Shown: positions 34,609 through 44,070 of the stretch, in pieces
How the letters are laid out: every line of letters begins with the position of its first letter
Position numbering within the stretch: position 1 is the first letter of the stretch
NCBI GenBank assembly: GCA_022376465.1
Contig: JACDTU010000007.1
Location: 1,302,001 to 1,366,000 of the forward strand
Length of the DNA stretch: 64,000 nucleotides
Direction: 5' to 3'
Source: Cubamyces lactineus
Taxonomy: Eukaryota > Basidiomycota > Agaricomycetes > Polyporales > Polyporaceae
Notes under the pieces: generated by a model
The model's input: only the letters and a program-made list of their open reading frames with translations
Database searches by the model: none
Told to the model about the DNA's origin: nothing
Program-made: the position numbers and the translations under genes

Positions 34609-35913
34609 ATCGGCCGACGGAAACAATGCGGAATGGCGCCATATGGCGCAAGAGGTAGAGCAGAGCCTATAGGAGGCTGCGGAGAGGTCGCGTGGCGAGC
34701 TGGCCCCGCGATGAGGCCAGGCGGCCTCGCCAAGACTTGATGGACTGTAGCACAGCATCCCCCCCCCTCCAGAGTCGAGTACCATACGCTCCTCCCTCCG
34801 AGGGCTGGCGGACAGAGAACTTCGCCCCTTCCCCACCAGACCACACATCCCCACTTCCCTTCACTACTGCTAGAGTCTTTCAGCTGCAATCCTTCTTCTG
34901 TACACACGTCCTCTGCTAATCTATAACTTGACACCTTACGAATCTTTGGCCTGCGACTGCGAGCCCTGCGACTGTGAACCCTGCAACAGCGAACCCTGCG
35001 ACTGCGAACTGTGAAGACAGCAAACCCCCAAAGCCTGCGAAACCTGCGAAACCCTGCGAGTTCAGAGTGCGAAGTTGCGAGTGCTACGTCTGCAGGATTG
35101 TGGGAGTTTGTGTAAAAGCTAGCTGCGTTCCCCTCCTTTCCTTCATATACTCTGCGACTGCTGCGAACCTGCCAACCACGAACCTGCGAAGCTTGCAACT
35201 GCGAAGTCTGCGAAGACACGAAGACGTGAAGCCTGTGGATTGCAAGGCTAGCAGTGCTCCCCTCCTTCCCTTTCCATCCAGCGAACCTGCGACATCCTCT
35301 CCCATCCTCTCCCATCTCTGTACCCTTTGCGAGGTTGGACAATACAGATGCCCTTCCCCCATACCCTTAGGGTCTCTCACTTGTGATATTTACGACCTTG
35401 CGAAATCTGCGAACTTGCGAACTGCGAACTGCGAACTGCGAACTGCGAACTGCGAACCCTTGCGAACTGCGAACTGCGAACCCTTGCGATGACCTTGCGA
35501 AGATCTGCGAAACCACTTAGCTGCGAAACGGCGTGAAGCCACGAGGACAGACTCCGCGAAAAGTTTGCGAAACCGCGTGTTGCGAAAACCTGCGAAACTC
35601 CGCGACATTGGCGAAATCGACAGCCCGCGCTCCTCTCCCCTTGTCCCCTTCCCCCTTTCTCCTTCCCCGTGTATCCGCGAACCCTTTCCCTGCGCTCTCG
35701 CCAGCGTCGCGTCCTTCGCAAAGGCCAGCCAACCCTCTCTACCCACTCCCTTTGGTCCTAGGCTTTGCTACGGTTCGCGCCAGTCACAGGGCACCCGACT
35801 CCAACCTCCCTTCTCCTTCGCGTCCTTTCCCCTCTCCCCCGCCAGCAGGCCTCGACCTACAAAGGCTCTCGGCCCGAGTAGTATCCTTCCCTTACGGGTG
35901 GGTTAGACGCTTC
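34609..35913 (-). repeat. Arm B' (inverted copy of B)
   Basis: Runs from ATCGGCCGACGG to GGGTTAGACGCTTC, the reverse complements of the inner and outer ends of B. It contains the inverted heptamer array. Confidence 0.9.
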
Positions 35914-35919
35914 ACCGTT
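35914..35919 (+). repeat. Target-site duplication, right copy (ACCGTT)
   Basis: Directly followed by CTATAATCC, where the K4 exon resumes in the correct frame. Confidence 0.85.
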
Positions 35920-36436
35920 CTATAATCCTTTCGCATATGACGTCGGCTGTCTAGGGAACATGTATAGGGTCTTCTTCACCGTGAGGCGATTTTCATCCCT
36001 ACGCACGATCGTGATTGATTCACCATCTCATAGTGTCTAGTCTCGCAAATACTGCTCCTGGCCCCGCTGTTTGACAAGATGACAACGCATCTGATCCCAC
36101 ATCGGTTCACGGCACTGGAAGCGGCGAACTTCATCGAGTATGTCTACGCAGGTCTATCCGATACAACATTGAATACGCCAGTGACCATCGTATCTGAGTG
36201 GGATAGCTGCACTAATACGGACCTTTACTGGTCTAGAACGCCCCCGGAATTTGCACTCCAGTGGTCTGCATACCGTACGCCTCCATGGACATGGATCGCG
36301 CGATTCATGGACTGGGTTGGTGATATGCCTGTGGGCTGGTTGATTTTGACTGTTGTACGCCGTACGCTTTGCGTGTAAGCTCAGTAGCAAACATGTGCAG
36401 TACCTACGTTTCTGGCTACCTGGTACAGCAACCTCC

Positions 36437-36580
36437 ACAGGCCGACATCTGGTAGAAGGCCGAGGCAGATACCGTCTACCGGTTCGCGAAGCTTCCCGAA
36501 GAAGTGTCAGTTGAATGCATTCCGCATCAAGCTAGGACTGGTGCCTGCTATCGTGCATGCCGCCTGACGGCTGTCCTTCA
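36437..36580 (+). pseudogene. Remnant of F-family exon 3 (after K4)
   Basis: After an acceptor-like CCACAG the frame reads ADIW, a stop, then KAEADTVYRFAKLPEEV, matching F2 exon 3 (TNEWQKTHADTMYRIAILVEEV) and the remnant after K5. The in-frame TAG and the lack of the other exons mark it as a relic. Confidence 0.75.
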
Positions 36581-38283
36581 GATGCTGTCTTCATGACGAA
36601 CACCGTCGTATAGTGCTTCTATCAATTGCAATTTCGCGGTTCCCGCTGTGTAGAATTGTAGTCAAGGGCAGTTCTATGATGATGTCCAATTCGTGCTACC
36701 TAAGGCCATGGAGATTACCATAATGGTACCCTATTACGGTAACTGCGCGGGCACAATTGTGCTAAGGTGTGGCAGATACTCGCTCACATATTAGGGTGAA
36801 ATCGCTCACCGTAAAAAGCCCAAGCGATCGATATCTTCCTTTTCGACGACGCGTGCTACCTACCTCCGCTGAGCCAAAGGCCACCTCACCTTGTGATAGA
36901 TCCTTCTCTGATACTTCTTACCGTGTCACTATCTGTACACGCCCATGACATCATTCTCGTTTTCCAATGGTCGAGAATACCAGGGCCGACCTCTACACAT
37001 CTAGTCTGTCGCAAATTTCCAGATCGGGTTATGAGCGCTCAAAAGTGTCATAAGCGCAATAATTTCAGGGCGAGTATTATGAGCAACACGTAACTTGGTA
37101 AGTGCCAGGGTTTCCTTATGAGCACTTATCAGGGATTGAGATCGCCCCTCCGACGTCCATGTTCGTTAGCCGACTGCTGACCCGTCTTCTGACTGCCTAC
37201 TACTCTTCGTTACTTACTTGATTTCTTACTACTTACTACTCTTACTTACTACCCTCTATCGAGTACGTGTTTTACTACTATCTTAGTTTTGCTTTCGTCA
37301 TCGACTTGATTGATAGATGTGATATCTTATCTATTGCGATCTATTCTAATACAGATGATCTATTATCTACTATCTACTATCTAATAGAATCCCTTGCCAT
37401 TGCGAGGCTCGAACCGGCGAGCTCTCTAAGTCCAACCCCACCACCCACCAGTGGGCCACAGGCTGACGACAAAACCAATACACCACAGGGGCTTCACATA
37501 CATAGAACACTTGCTCTACTTATGCTGATATGAAGTCGTCCTTATCAGTCGCTGATAAGGACTTCTGAGGGACTTACACCACACTTCGCTGAGGGATGCT
37601 AGCACTCTATGTCGGACTGCCTCGCATGGACCATCGTCCGCGCCCCCAAATATAATGATTGCTCCAATATGAATGTATGAAGCTTAACACCGTGGACAGT
37701 GAAGAAAGACATATAAGCACAGTGATAATGAGAGGGAGAGGCAATACGAGACCCAGGAGGTGAGATTGGAGAGACGCTTAGAAGCGCTAACGATCAGCCT
37801 GATTGCCTTATCAGGGGATAACGTGCCTGATGAGGTTTCGCTGAGTATTATCACCTCTGGGGAGGATCTGAACGATTTTATCAGCGCTTATTATCTTCTG
37901 AGCGGAGCTACAACTAACTTATGATTCGGTCATCAGCCCAGCCGCCTTATAAGCGGAGACCCAAATTTGCGACATCTGACCAGTTCTCTAGCTTCGTGAA
38001 TATTTGTATCCTCAATGTATGCAAGTATATATATATGAATCTTAGTCTCCTCCAAATTGTTCCGCCTTTCTAGCGTCTTGTACACCGTGTGGCGACGCGA
38101 GCGAGCTGGTGTTGCGGTCGTGCGACGTGCAGGTGGGTTATCGTAAGACGCTCATCGCTGTCACGGGACCGTGTTCTCAGCGAGTCTCACGCTGAAGACG
38201 CGGCCACCTATGGTTGACCTCGACCTCTCGCTTGTATGCTCCGATAATATCCTTGTCTCCGTCGGCGATTCTCCCTCACCACT
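36581..38283. other. Intergenic, AT-rich, repeat-like
   Basis: No gene is supported. It holds TACT/CTTACT-rich tracts (37190-37260), a TATCTACTATC-rich tract (37365-37385), repeated CTTATCAG/CTGATAAG words between 37100 and 37960, and a short AT run near 38025. It looks like decayed mobile DNA. The last ~190 bases (38095-38283) are the K5 promoter region, shared with K2. Confidence 0.55.
37330..37475 (-). mobile_element. Possible tRNA-derived SINE fragment
   Basis: On the minus strand a TGGCCCACTGG box (37448-37458) is followed about 33 bases later by AGGTTCGAGCC-type B-box sequence (37405-37415 on the plus strand reads AGGCTCGAACC). An AT-rich tail with ATAG/TAGT repeats follows. This is the layout of a Pol III promoter in a tRNA-derived SINE, but no cloverleaf or second copy is shown. 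Confidence 0.3.
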
Positions 38284-39887
38284 ATGCAACCCGGAAGTCT
38301 GGAAGAAGATTTGGATGACCTCGTCTTACTTCCAGAGGTACGTTGCCGCTCATGTCCCTACCCATCACAACTCACCGACGTACACAACAAGCTCCCATGT
38401 GAGAGAGTGAGTGATTTTGGGCGTGACGGATGGCCCAGCCACGCTTCGATGGTATGGTTTTGGCTGGGGTGGGAGGCATGGCTTATGGCGCGTGGAATCA
38501 CTCTCAACCTCCAACCGGTCCCAAACCTCGAATCTCGCTACAAAACTTGGTCTGCGACCCCTCACGCTGCTCCTGGGTCATCCAAACTCCCATACGCATA
38601 CTGTATGCCAACGGATTGTTCGCAGGTCCAGAGTCAAACGCCTTGGGTAAGCAAGGCCTCCCTCTATTCGTGACCATGGTGTTTCTGACAAACGGTTATA
38701 GACCAAACTCGCATGGGGTCAAGATTCTGCCCGTCGAGATGTCGTACTGAAATTAGTAAATTCTGACACGGACGAATACCAAGTCTACTGTCGACTGTTG
38801 CAGTCATCGGAAGAACACTGTCTGTCCTCATGCTGTGGCGTATTGCGCCCTGTTGCCATTTTCGAAACCCAGTACAACTTTTCTTTCGTAGTGATGCCTC
38901 GGTCAGTCGCTTCAGCATCGCTTTCCTATAGAGCGGATAGAACTCATCTCTATGCACCAGCTGGGGCGGTTTACATCAATTGTCCGATCTCAATACCGTG
39001 GCCCAAGTGATGCAATTTATGCGTTGCACGTCGAGGGTATGGCTATCGGCGTGTTTGATAGCGACACGGATATGACTGACATTCGCCCACAGGGGTTGAG
39101 CTTTCTTCATGGACACCGTGTGGCGCATCGAGTACGTCGTTTGTGGATTGAACCTCTGCAGACGGTCTAATAAATACTGTAGGACATTCACCAGTCTAAC
39201 ATGCTCGTGAATTGCTACACTCCAAACGCGTTGTTTTCCACGCACGCCCTGAAGATCGCAGCGGAGCATCGATGCGCCGGCGATGTCCACTATTGTCTCA
39301 TGGATTTCGATATTTCGCTCTGTGCTTCTCTTGATACAGCCCTCGATTCGTTCAAGCGACCATCAAATGAAGCAACGATGGGTGCACCCTCTTATCACCC
39401 CCCAGATGTCTCGCTCGGGGAACCGTTCTACAATCCTTTCGCATATGACGTCGCCTGCCTGGGCAACATATACCGAGTCTTCTTCACCGTGAGGCGCCCT
39501 TGTTGGCTGGGCACGATCGAAGTTGATCTGACCATCCTACAGTGTCTTGTCTCGCAAATCCCTCTTCTGGCCCCTTTGTTCGACAAGATGACAACACATG
39601 CAATCCCTCATCGATTCACGGCGCTCGAGGCGGCAGATTTCATCGAGTATGTCTATGCGGGTCTATCCGATACGACACTGAATATGCCCGTAGCCGTCGT
39701 GCCCGAGTGGGAAAGTTGTACCAATACGGACCTTTACTGGTCTAAAACGGCACCGGAATTTGCGGTCCAATGGTCTTCATATCGTACGCCTGGACAAACA
39801 CCGATGGCGCAATTCTTGGACCGGTTTTGCAACATATCCGTAGGATGGTTTATGTTAACGTTCTTGCGTCGTAGGCTTCGCATATAA
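38284..39887 (+). CDS. Kinase-like protein K5 (cluster family, subtype 2)
   Basis: Model: 38284-38337, 38392-38646, 38702-38901, 38961-39036, 39093-39131, 39183-39488 and 39543-39887; 424 residues. K6 has the same total length and exon plan. The N-terminus reads LPCERVSDFGRDGWP and WFWLGWEAWLMARGITLN, specific to this subtype. The kinase skeleton follows: RRDVVLKLV (beta-3-like lysine), SFLHGHRVAHR|DIHQSN (His207-Arg208-Asp209), LMDFDIS (DFD in place of DFG, about 249-251), NPFAYDVACLGNIYRVFF and HRFTALEAADFI. No APE motif is seen. A 60-80-residue hydrophilic insert separates the catalytic loop from DFD. It may be active or a pseudokinase; the sequence does not decide. Confidence 0.82.
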
Positions 39888-39950
39888 CCTAAGTAGTACC
39901 TTGCGTTTGGAGTGCCTATGGTTCTGCCTGCCTCCTACAGCGACCTAGGC

Positions 39951-40095
39951 AGACGTCTGGCAGAAGACCAAAGCAGATACTGTGTACCGGTTCGCGAAGC
40001 TTGTCGATAAAAGTTATGTCCAAACCTGTGGTATACGTCGAGATAAGGCTGGTGCTGTCGCGAACACCCACTTGATGCACGACGTTGGCCGCCCT
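39951..40095 (+). pseudogene. Remnant of F-family exon 3 (after K5)
   Basis: The frame ADVWQKTKADTVYRFAKLVDKSYV, followed by GAVANTHL, matches exon 3 of F2. No other F exons are found around it, so it is a relic. The same remnant follows K4, so a K gene and an F gene were probably copied together. Confidence 0.75.
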
Positions 40096-40331
40096 TCTTG
40101 AAAGCGTCAAGCTTCAGGTTTCTGAGTGCACGATGTAGTAGTATCCGCAAGCCGCGATACAATGTATCATTGTAAGCGCTCGGCCGACCTGCTAGTCTCC
40201 CACGTGGCAGTCAGATGATCGTGTACATCCTGTACACCGCTCGCTCAAGCGTGGGCTCGTACAACGTTTGGTTGACCTTGACCTCTTGCTACTTACATCT
40301 TCTCTCCTCCAACAGCAAGTTGACTAGTGCC

Positions 40332-41933
40332 ATGCAGGCCGGAACTCTGGAAGACGAGCCCCAAAGCCTTGTCTTACTTCCGGAGGTACGTGGTCCCTGA
40401 CAATCATCCGTGCAACCACAACCTATCTACGCCCTACCAGCTTCCATGCGAAAGAGTGAGCGACTTCGGTCGGGAAGGATGGCCGTCCGAGGGCTCGATG
40501 ATCTGGTTCTGGCTAGGGTGGGAAGACTGGCTCAGAGCTCGTGGGATCACTATCAACTTGCAACCGGTCCCAAACGTCGATCCGCCTTACAAGACCTGGT
40601 CTGTGACCCCCCACGCCACACCAGGGCCAGCAGAACTCCCTTACGCGTCTTGCGTACCGACGGGTAATCCGCTAGGGCGGCAAGGTCCCATACCCTTGGT
40701 AAGGGCGACTTCTTTCTTATTACAAGCACAACGTTCATTGCGCAACAGACGCGGCTAGCATGGGCGCAAGACTCTGCTCACCGGGACGTTGTGCTGAAAC
40801 TAGTGAATACGGACACAGACGAATACAATATTTATAGTCGACTTCTCAAGTCTGTGGAGAGTCATCCTCCATCATCGTGCTGTGGTGTATTGCGCCCCGT
40901 CGCAATCATCGATACTCCACGCAACTTTGCCTTCGTAGTCATGCCTCGGTTGGTTCCTTGTATCGTTTCCTCGGGTAGCATGAAGTGCTCACCCTGATTG
41001 CACAGCTGGGGTGGCATTCACGATGTATCAGATCTGAGCACCGTGGCTCAGGTGATGCAGTTTATGCGTTGCACATCGAAGGTGAGCCTACGAACAGTCT
41101 CAGAGACCTGTGACTGTGCTTAAGCGTCGCCTACAGGGACTGAGTTTTCTTCATGAACACCGTGTGGTGCATCGAGTACGTCCATTTTCACCCTGATCTC
41201 TGCAGATAGTTTCATAGGTATACTAGGATATTCAAGATTCAAACATGCTGGTTAATTGCTACAGTCCAAACGCACAGTATCCCATGGATGCTCTAGATGT
41301 TGCAGCGGAGCATCGACGTACTAGCGATGTCCATTACTGCCTGATGGATTTCAACATCTCGCTTTGCACCTCTCTTGATACCGGCCTCGATTCGTTCCAC
41401 CGACCCCGCGAGGAAGCAATGATGGGTGCACCCGCATATCAACCACCAGATGTCTCGCTTGGGGAGCCAATCTATAATCCATTCGCATACGACGTCGCCT
41501 GTCTAGGCAATATATACCGAGTCTTCTTCACCGTAAGGCACCCTTTATGTTCACGCGTCGCCAATGTCTGAGTCTGACTATCTCACAGTGCCTAGTCTCG
41601 CACATACCCCTCCTGGCTCCGTTATTTGACAAAATGACGACGCATCTGATCTCTCGTCGGTTTACAGCACTCGAAGCAGCGAATTTCATCGAGGATATAT
41701 ACGCGGGTCTCTCCGAGGCGACTCTGAGCTTGCCCATAACTCTTGAGCCGAATTGGGACAGCTGTGCTAATGCCCAGCTCTATTGGTCGCAAACACGACC
41801 GGAATTTGCTGACCAATGGTCTAGCTATCGAACTCCCGAGCGGACATGGGCAGCGCGATTCTTGGACTGGTTCGGTGACGTGCCTGTAGGGTGGTTGATA
41901 TTGACATTCACACGCCGCACGCTTGGTGTGTAG
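40332..41933 (+). CDS. Kinase-like protein K6 (cluster family, subtype 2)
   Basis: Model: 40332-40385, 40441-40698, 40749-40948, 41006-41081, 41137-41175, 41227-41529 and 41589-41933; 424 residues. It is a close paralogue of K5 and K4. Conserved parts: PCERVSDFGREGWP, HRDVVLKLVNTDTDEY, SFLHEHRVVHR|DIQDSN as catalytic loop, LMDFNISL (DFN in place of DFG), NPFAYDVACLGNIYRVFF and RRFTALEAANFIEDI. The frame is intact and all introns are GT-AG. The replaced DFG glycine is shared across the subtype, so it is a family trait and not random decay. Confidence 0.82.
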
Positions 41934-42745
41934 GTTCGACAGCGTGCATATGCGTTGCCTGTATGATGATATCCTTACTCACTTTCACAACTACTCAGAC
42001 GTGTTGGCCAGCACGGATAGGAAGCAATTCGTACCGCTCACAACCTGCACGAGCAGGGAGCGTTCAGGCGTGACCTTGACTCTGAGACTTGAACAGCATG
42101 GCTTGCCCGGGTCCCTCGCTGTACGCGCTTTATCCCTCGGCGATCGTATGCCTTCCAAGCTGTGCAACTAACAGGGTAGTTCCAAGGGTACGCCCGGTCA
42201 CGGAGCCCCGTCGAGAAATTTGGAAGATCGGCGATGTCCCGATAACGAGTGCAACAGATACATCGCCGTTCTATGACCCAACTAAGGTTGGCGTGGCGAG
42301 TCACGATTGCCAGGCGCTACAGTATGTACCTAAACAGAAGGTGTGTGAACGTTGACTGTATTGTGCCTGGCTAGTGACACCTTAGGCAGAAACCCTGTTG
42401 TCCTCGCGTCGCGCTCTTCGGGAACCAACAAGCTCAGAAGCTGGAGGCAGCGCCATCCACAGCTTCTGATCATTATCGCAGCGCATGGTACAACACCACC
42501 CCCCTTCTCAGAAGCAATCTTTCGCCTCGTTGTATTAGGGGCACTCGCGCCCAGGCAAGCCGGCGTTTGTAGGTGTTGGAACGTCGCTCGAGTTCGCGCA
42601 AAGTCACGCTATGATGAACCCCCGCAAGATATCGCCGTGCGCGAGTATAAAAGGTCCCTATGCGGACCCACGACATTCAGGTCACCGAATACTCGGAGAC
42701 TGACCCGGAGCGCCATCGTATCACTTTCCGCCTCATCAGAGTGCC
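41934..42745. other. Intergenic between K6 and F2
   Basis: No gene is supported. The end of the region holds the F2 promoter with a good TATA box. Confidence 0.5.
42646..42653 (+). promoter_or_regulatory. TATA box of F2
   Basis: TATAAAAG lies about 93 bases upstream of the F2 start codon. It is the clearest TATA box in the window. Confidence 0.55.
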
Positions 42746-43772
42746 ATGTTCGCCCCGCATCCGCAACCCACTGCACCGACCCAGCGCGGCCGCTATCCCA
42801 GAAACGCTGCGTTATGGCACAAGGTGCCGTTCAAGGTGCGCCCTCTTCATTCTTGCCAGTCATATGTACTGATTGACTTTCGTTGACCGTGTACCTAGCA
42901 ATGGCAGTGGGTCAAGCTTACGGAAGATATCGACAAAGACCAGTTCCGAGCTGGTACCGACGTCTGTCTCCTAACCGCCGGTCCCGTCAACACTACGCCG
43001 ACCAAGGTACGTTTCTTCGGCTCCTAGACAGGCTGGCGGTCGCGCTGAGATTTCCACCTACTCTAGCGACCTAGACAGACCAACGAATGGCAGAAGACTC
43101 ACGCTGATACTATGTACCGCATAGCCATACTCGTCGAAGAGGTGACCATTGAGTTGGTCAAGTGCCAAGACGGGCCTGGTGCTATCCTCCATACCCACTT
43201 GAGTGCTAATCCCAGAGGCGAGCCATCTGGGCGGGCCTATAGCCCAGGCACTGCAGTACGGTACTCTTGCTATAGGCAGCTTGCATTCGCTCATCCCGGC
43301 CCTAGGTTTACTTGCTCCCAGAGGGAAAGACTGGGCGCGATTACTATGTCCAGTACCCACAGAGATCTAGCGGTACCCCTTTGAAGATCCCCGATGATGC
43401 ATGCGGGGTAGTGAGGAACATCACTACCTTTTCGGTATGTCCCCACTCATCCCATCTCCTCATAACACCTTGGACCCCCATCGCTGACTCTACCCAAAGG
43501 CTGGTACGAAAGGCATGTCTGGCAAGAGCACGATAGTCAACTTCAAGCGTCTGCCCTACGTCGTGGCGTTCCCTGTTAGACGATCCGTCTGGCGCTGGGA
43601 GGAGTGCAACTGGTCCGTCAACTCGGCGTACTTCAAAGCCTTGTCCGAAAGCGACAACAAGAAGTGCGAGAAATTGGCGGAGAACGTCCATGCTCCTCCC
43701 CCTCCTGCAGTGGTGAAGTTGCCCCGCGAGCGGGTACTTGCCCTACCTATTCTTCCCGATCCCCAGCAGTGA
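42746..43772 (+). CDS. F-family protein F2, unknown function
   Basis: Model: 42746-42835, 42899-43006, 43079-43255, 43306-43434 and 43500-43772; 258 residues. All introns are GT-AG and in phase 0. Compared with F1 and F3 it keeps the five-exon plan and the main anchors: WQWVKLTEDI..FRAGTDVCLLTAGPV in exon 2, WQKTHADTMYRIAILVEEV in exon 3, VYL at the start of exon 4, and MSGKSTIVNFKRLPYVVAFPV in the last exon. It is the most divergent of the three, with a longer Pro-rich C-terminus (APPPPAVVKLP). Its exon 3 is the source type of the relics after K4 and K5. No known domain is recognised. Confidence 0.72.
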
Positions 43773-44070
43773 CGGTACACTGCATGATTGCGGCACCTCA
43801 TGCTGGCCTCATGCAGGCCTCATGCACCGCTAAATTGTGTGAATTTGTATGATATCTGGATTAACGTAGTCGTTTGTGGACGTATGGCATCGCTGAATCG
43901 AACGGTTGATCCTGACACAAGCTCTGCTATGTACGGCACCGACGTGTAAATGCAAAGCGCCGCACCGCCCTCCAATGTCCGGGTGTGTAAGACATGGAAC
44001 GCTCGACTCCAATGAGCAAGGCCGACGGCTAATCTGAACAAGTATGTCGAATAGATGAGGCCAGGCATCT

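Larger units (their letters stand above)
31885..35913. mobile_element. 4,029-bp foldback-like element with arm order A-B-A'-B'
   Basis: The element consists of two segments, A (712 bp) and B (about 1,300 bp), each followed later by its own reverse complement, in the order A, B, A', B'. It is flanked by a 6-bp direct repeat ACCGTT. Its two outer ends (GATGCGCATG at left, GACGCTTC at right) are therefore not inverted repeats of each other. It is full of TTCGCA/TGCGAA hexamers and has a heptamer tandem array in B and B'. No transposase-like frame is visible; the long open frames are low-complexity and occur in several frames at once. It is probably non-autonomous. The copies differ at scattered bases and in one homopolymer (8 G against 9 C), which speaks against a simple assembly fold-over. 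Confidence 0.85.
30719..36378 (+). pseudogene. Kinase-like K4, split by a 4 kb insertion
   Basis: Left part: 30719-30790, 30845-31105, 31161-31360, 31419-31494, 31551-31589 and 31640-31884. Right part: 35920-35980 and 36034-36378. The insertion lies inside exon 6. Apart from it, every exon is open and all splice phases fit; the two parts of exon 6 add up to 306 nt, as in K5. The reading frame runs into the inserted DNA and stops at 31904-31906, so the C-lobe (NPFAYDVGCLGNMYRVFF onward) is lost. The otherwise undamaged exons suggest a recent insertion. The sequence is closest to K5 and K6 (PCERVSDFG, WFWLGWEAWLMARGITLN). Confidence 0.9.

Noticed and set aside
31885..35913. Assembly artefact (fold-over of reads)
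   Set aside because: The arms differ by several substitutions and a homopolymer length, the order is not a simple palindrome, and a target duplication is present. Long reads would still be decisive.
31885..35913. LTR retrotransposon (6-bp target duplication is compatible)
   Set aside because: The long repeats are inverted, not direct; there are no TG..CA ends, primer-binding site or pol-like frame.
32430..35925. Long open frames in the A-B-A'-B' element as transposase genes
   Set aside because: They are Arg/Ser/Ala-rich, open in several overlapping frames, mirrored by the inverted arms, and show no catalytic motifs.
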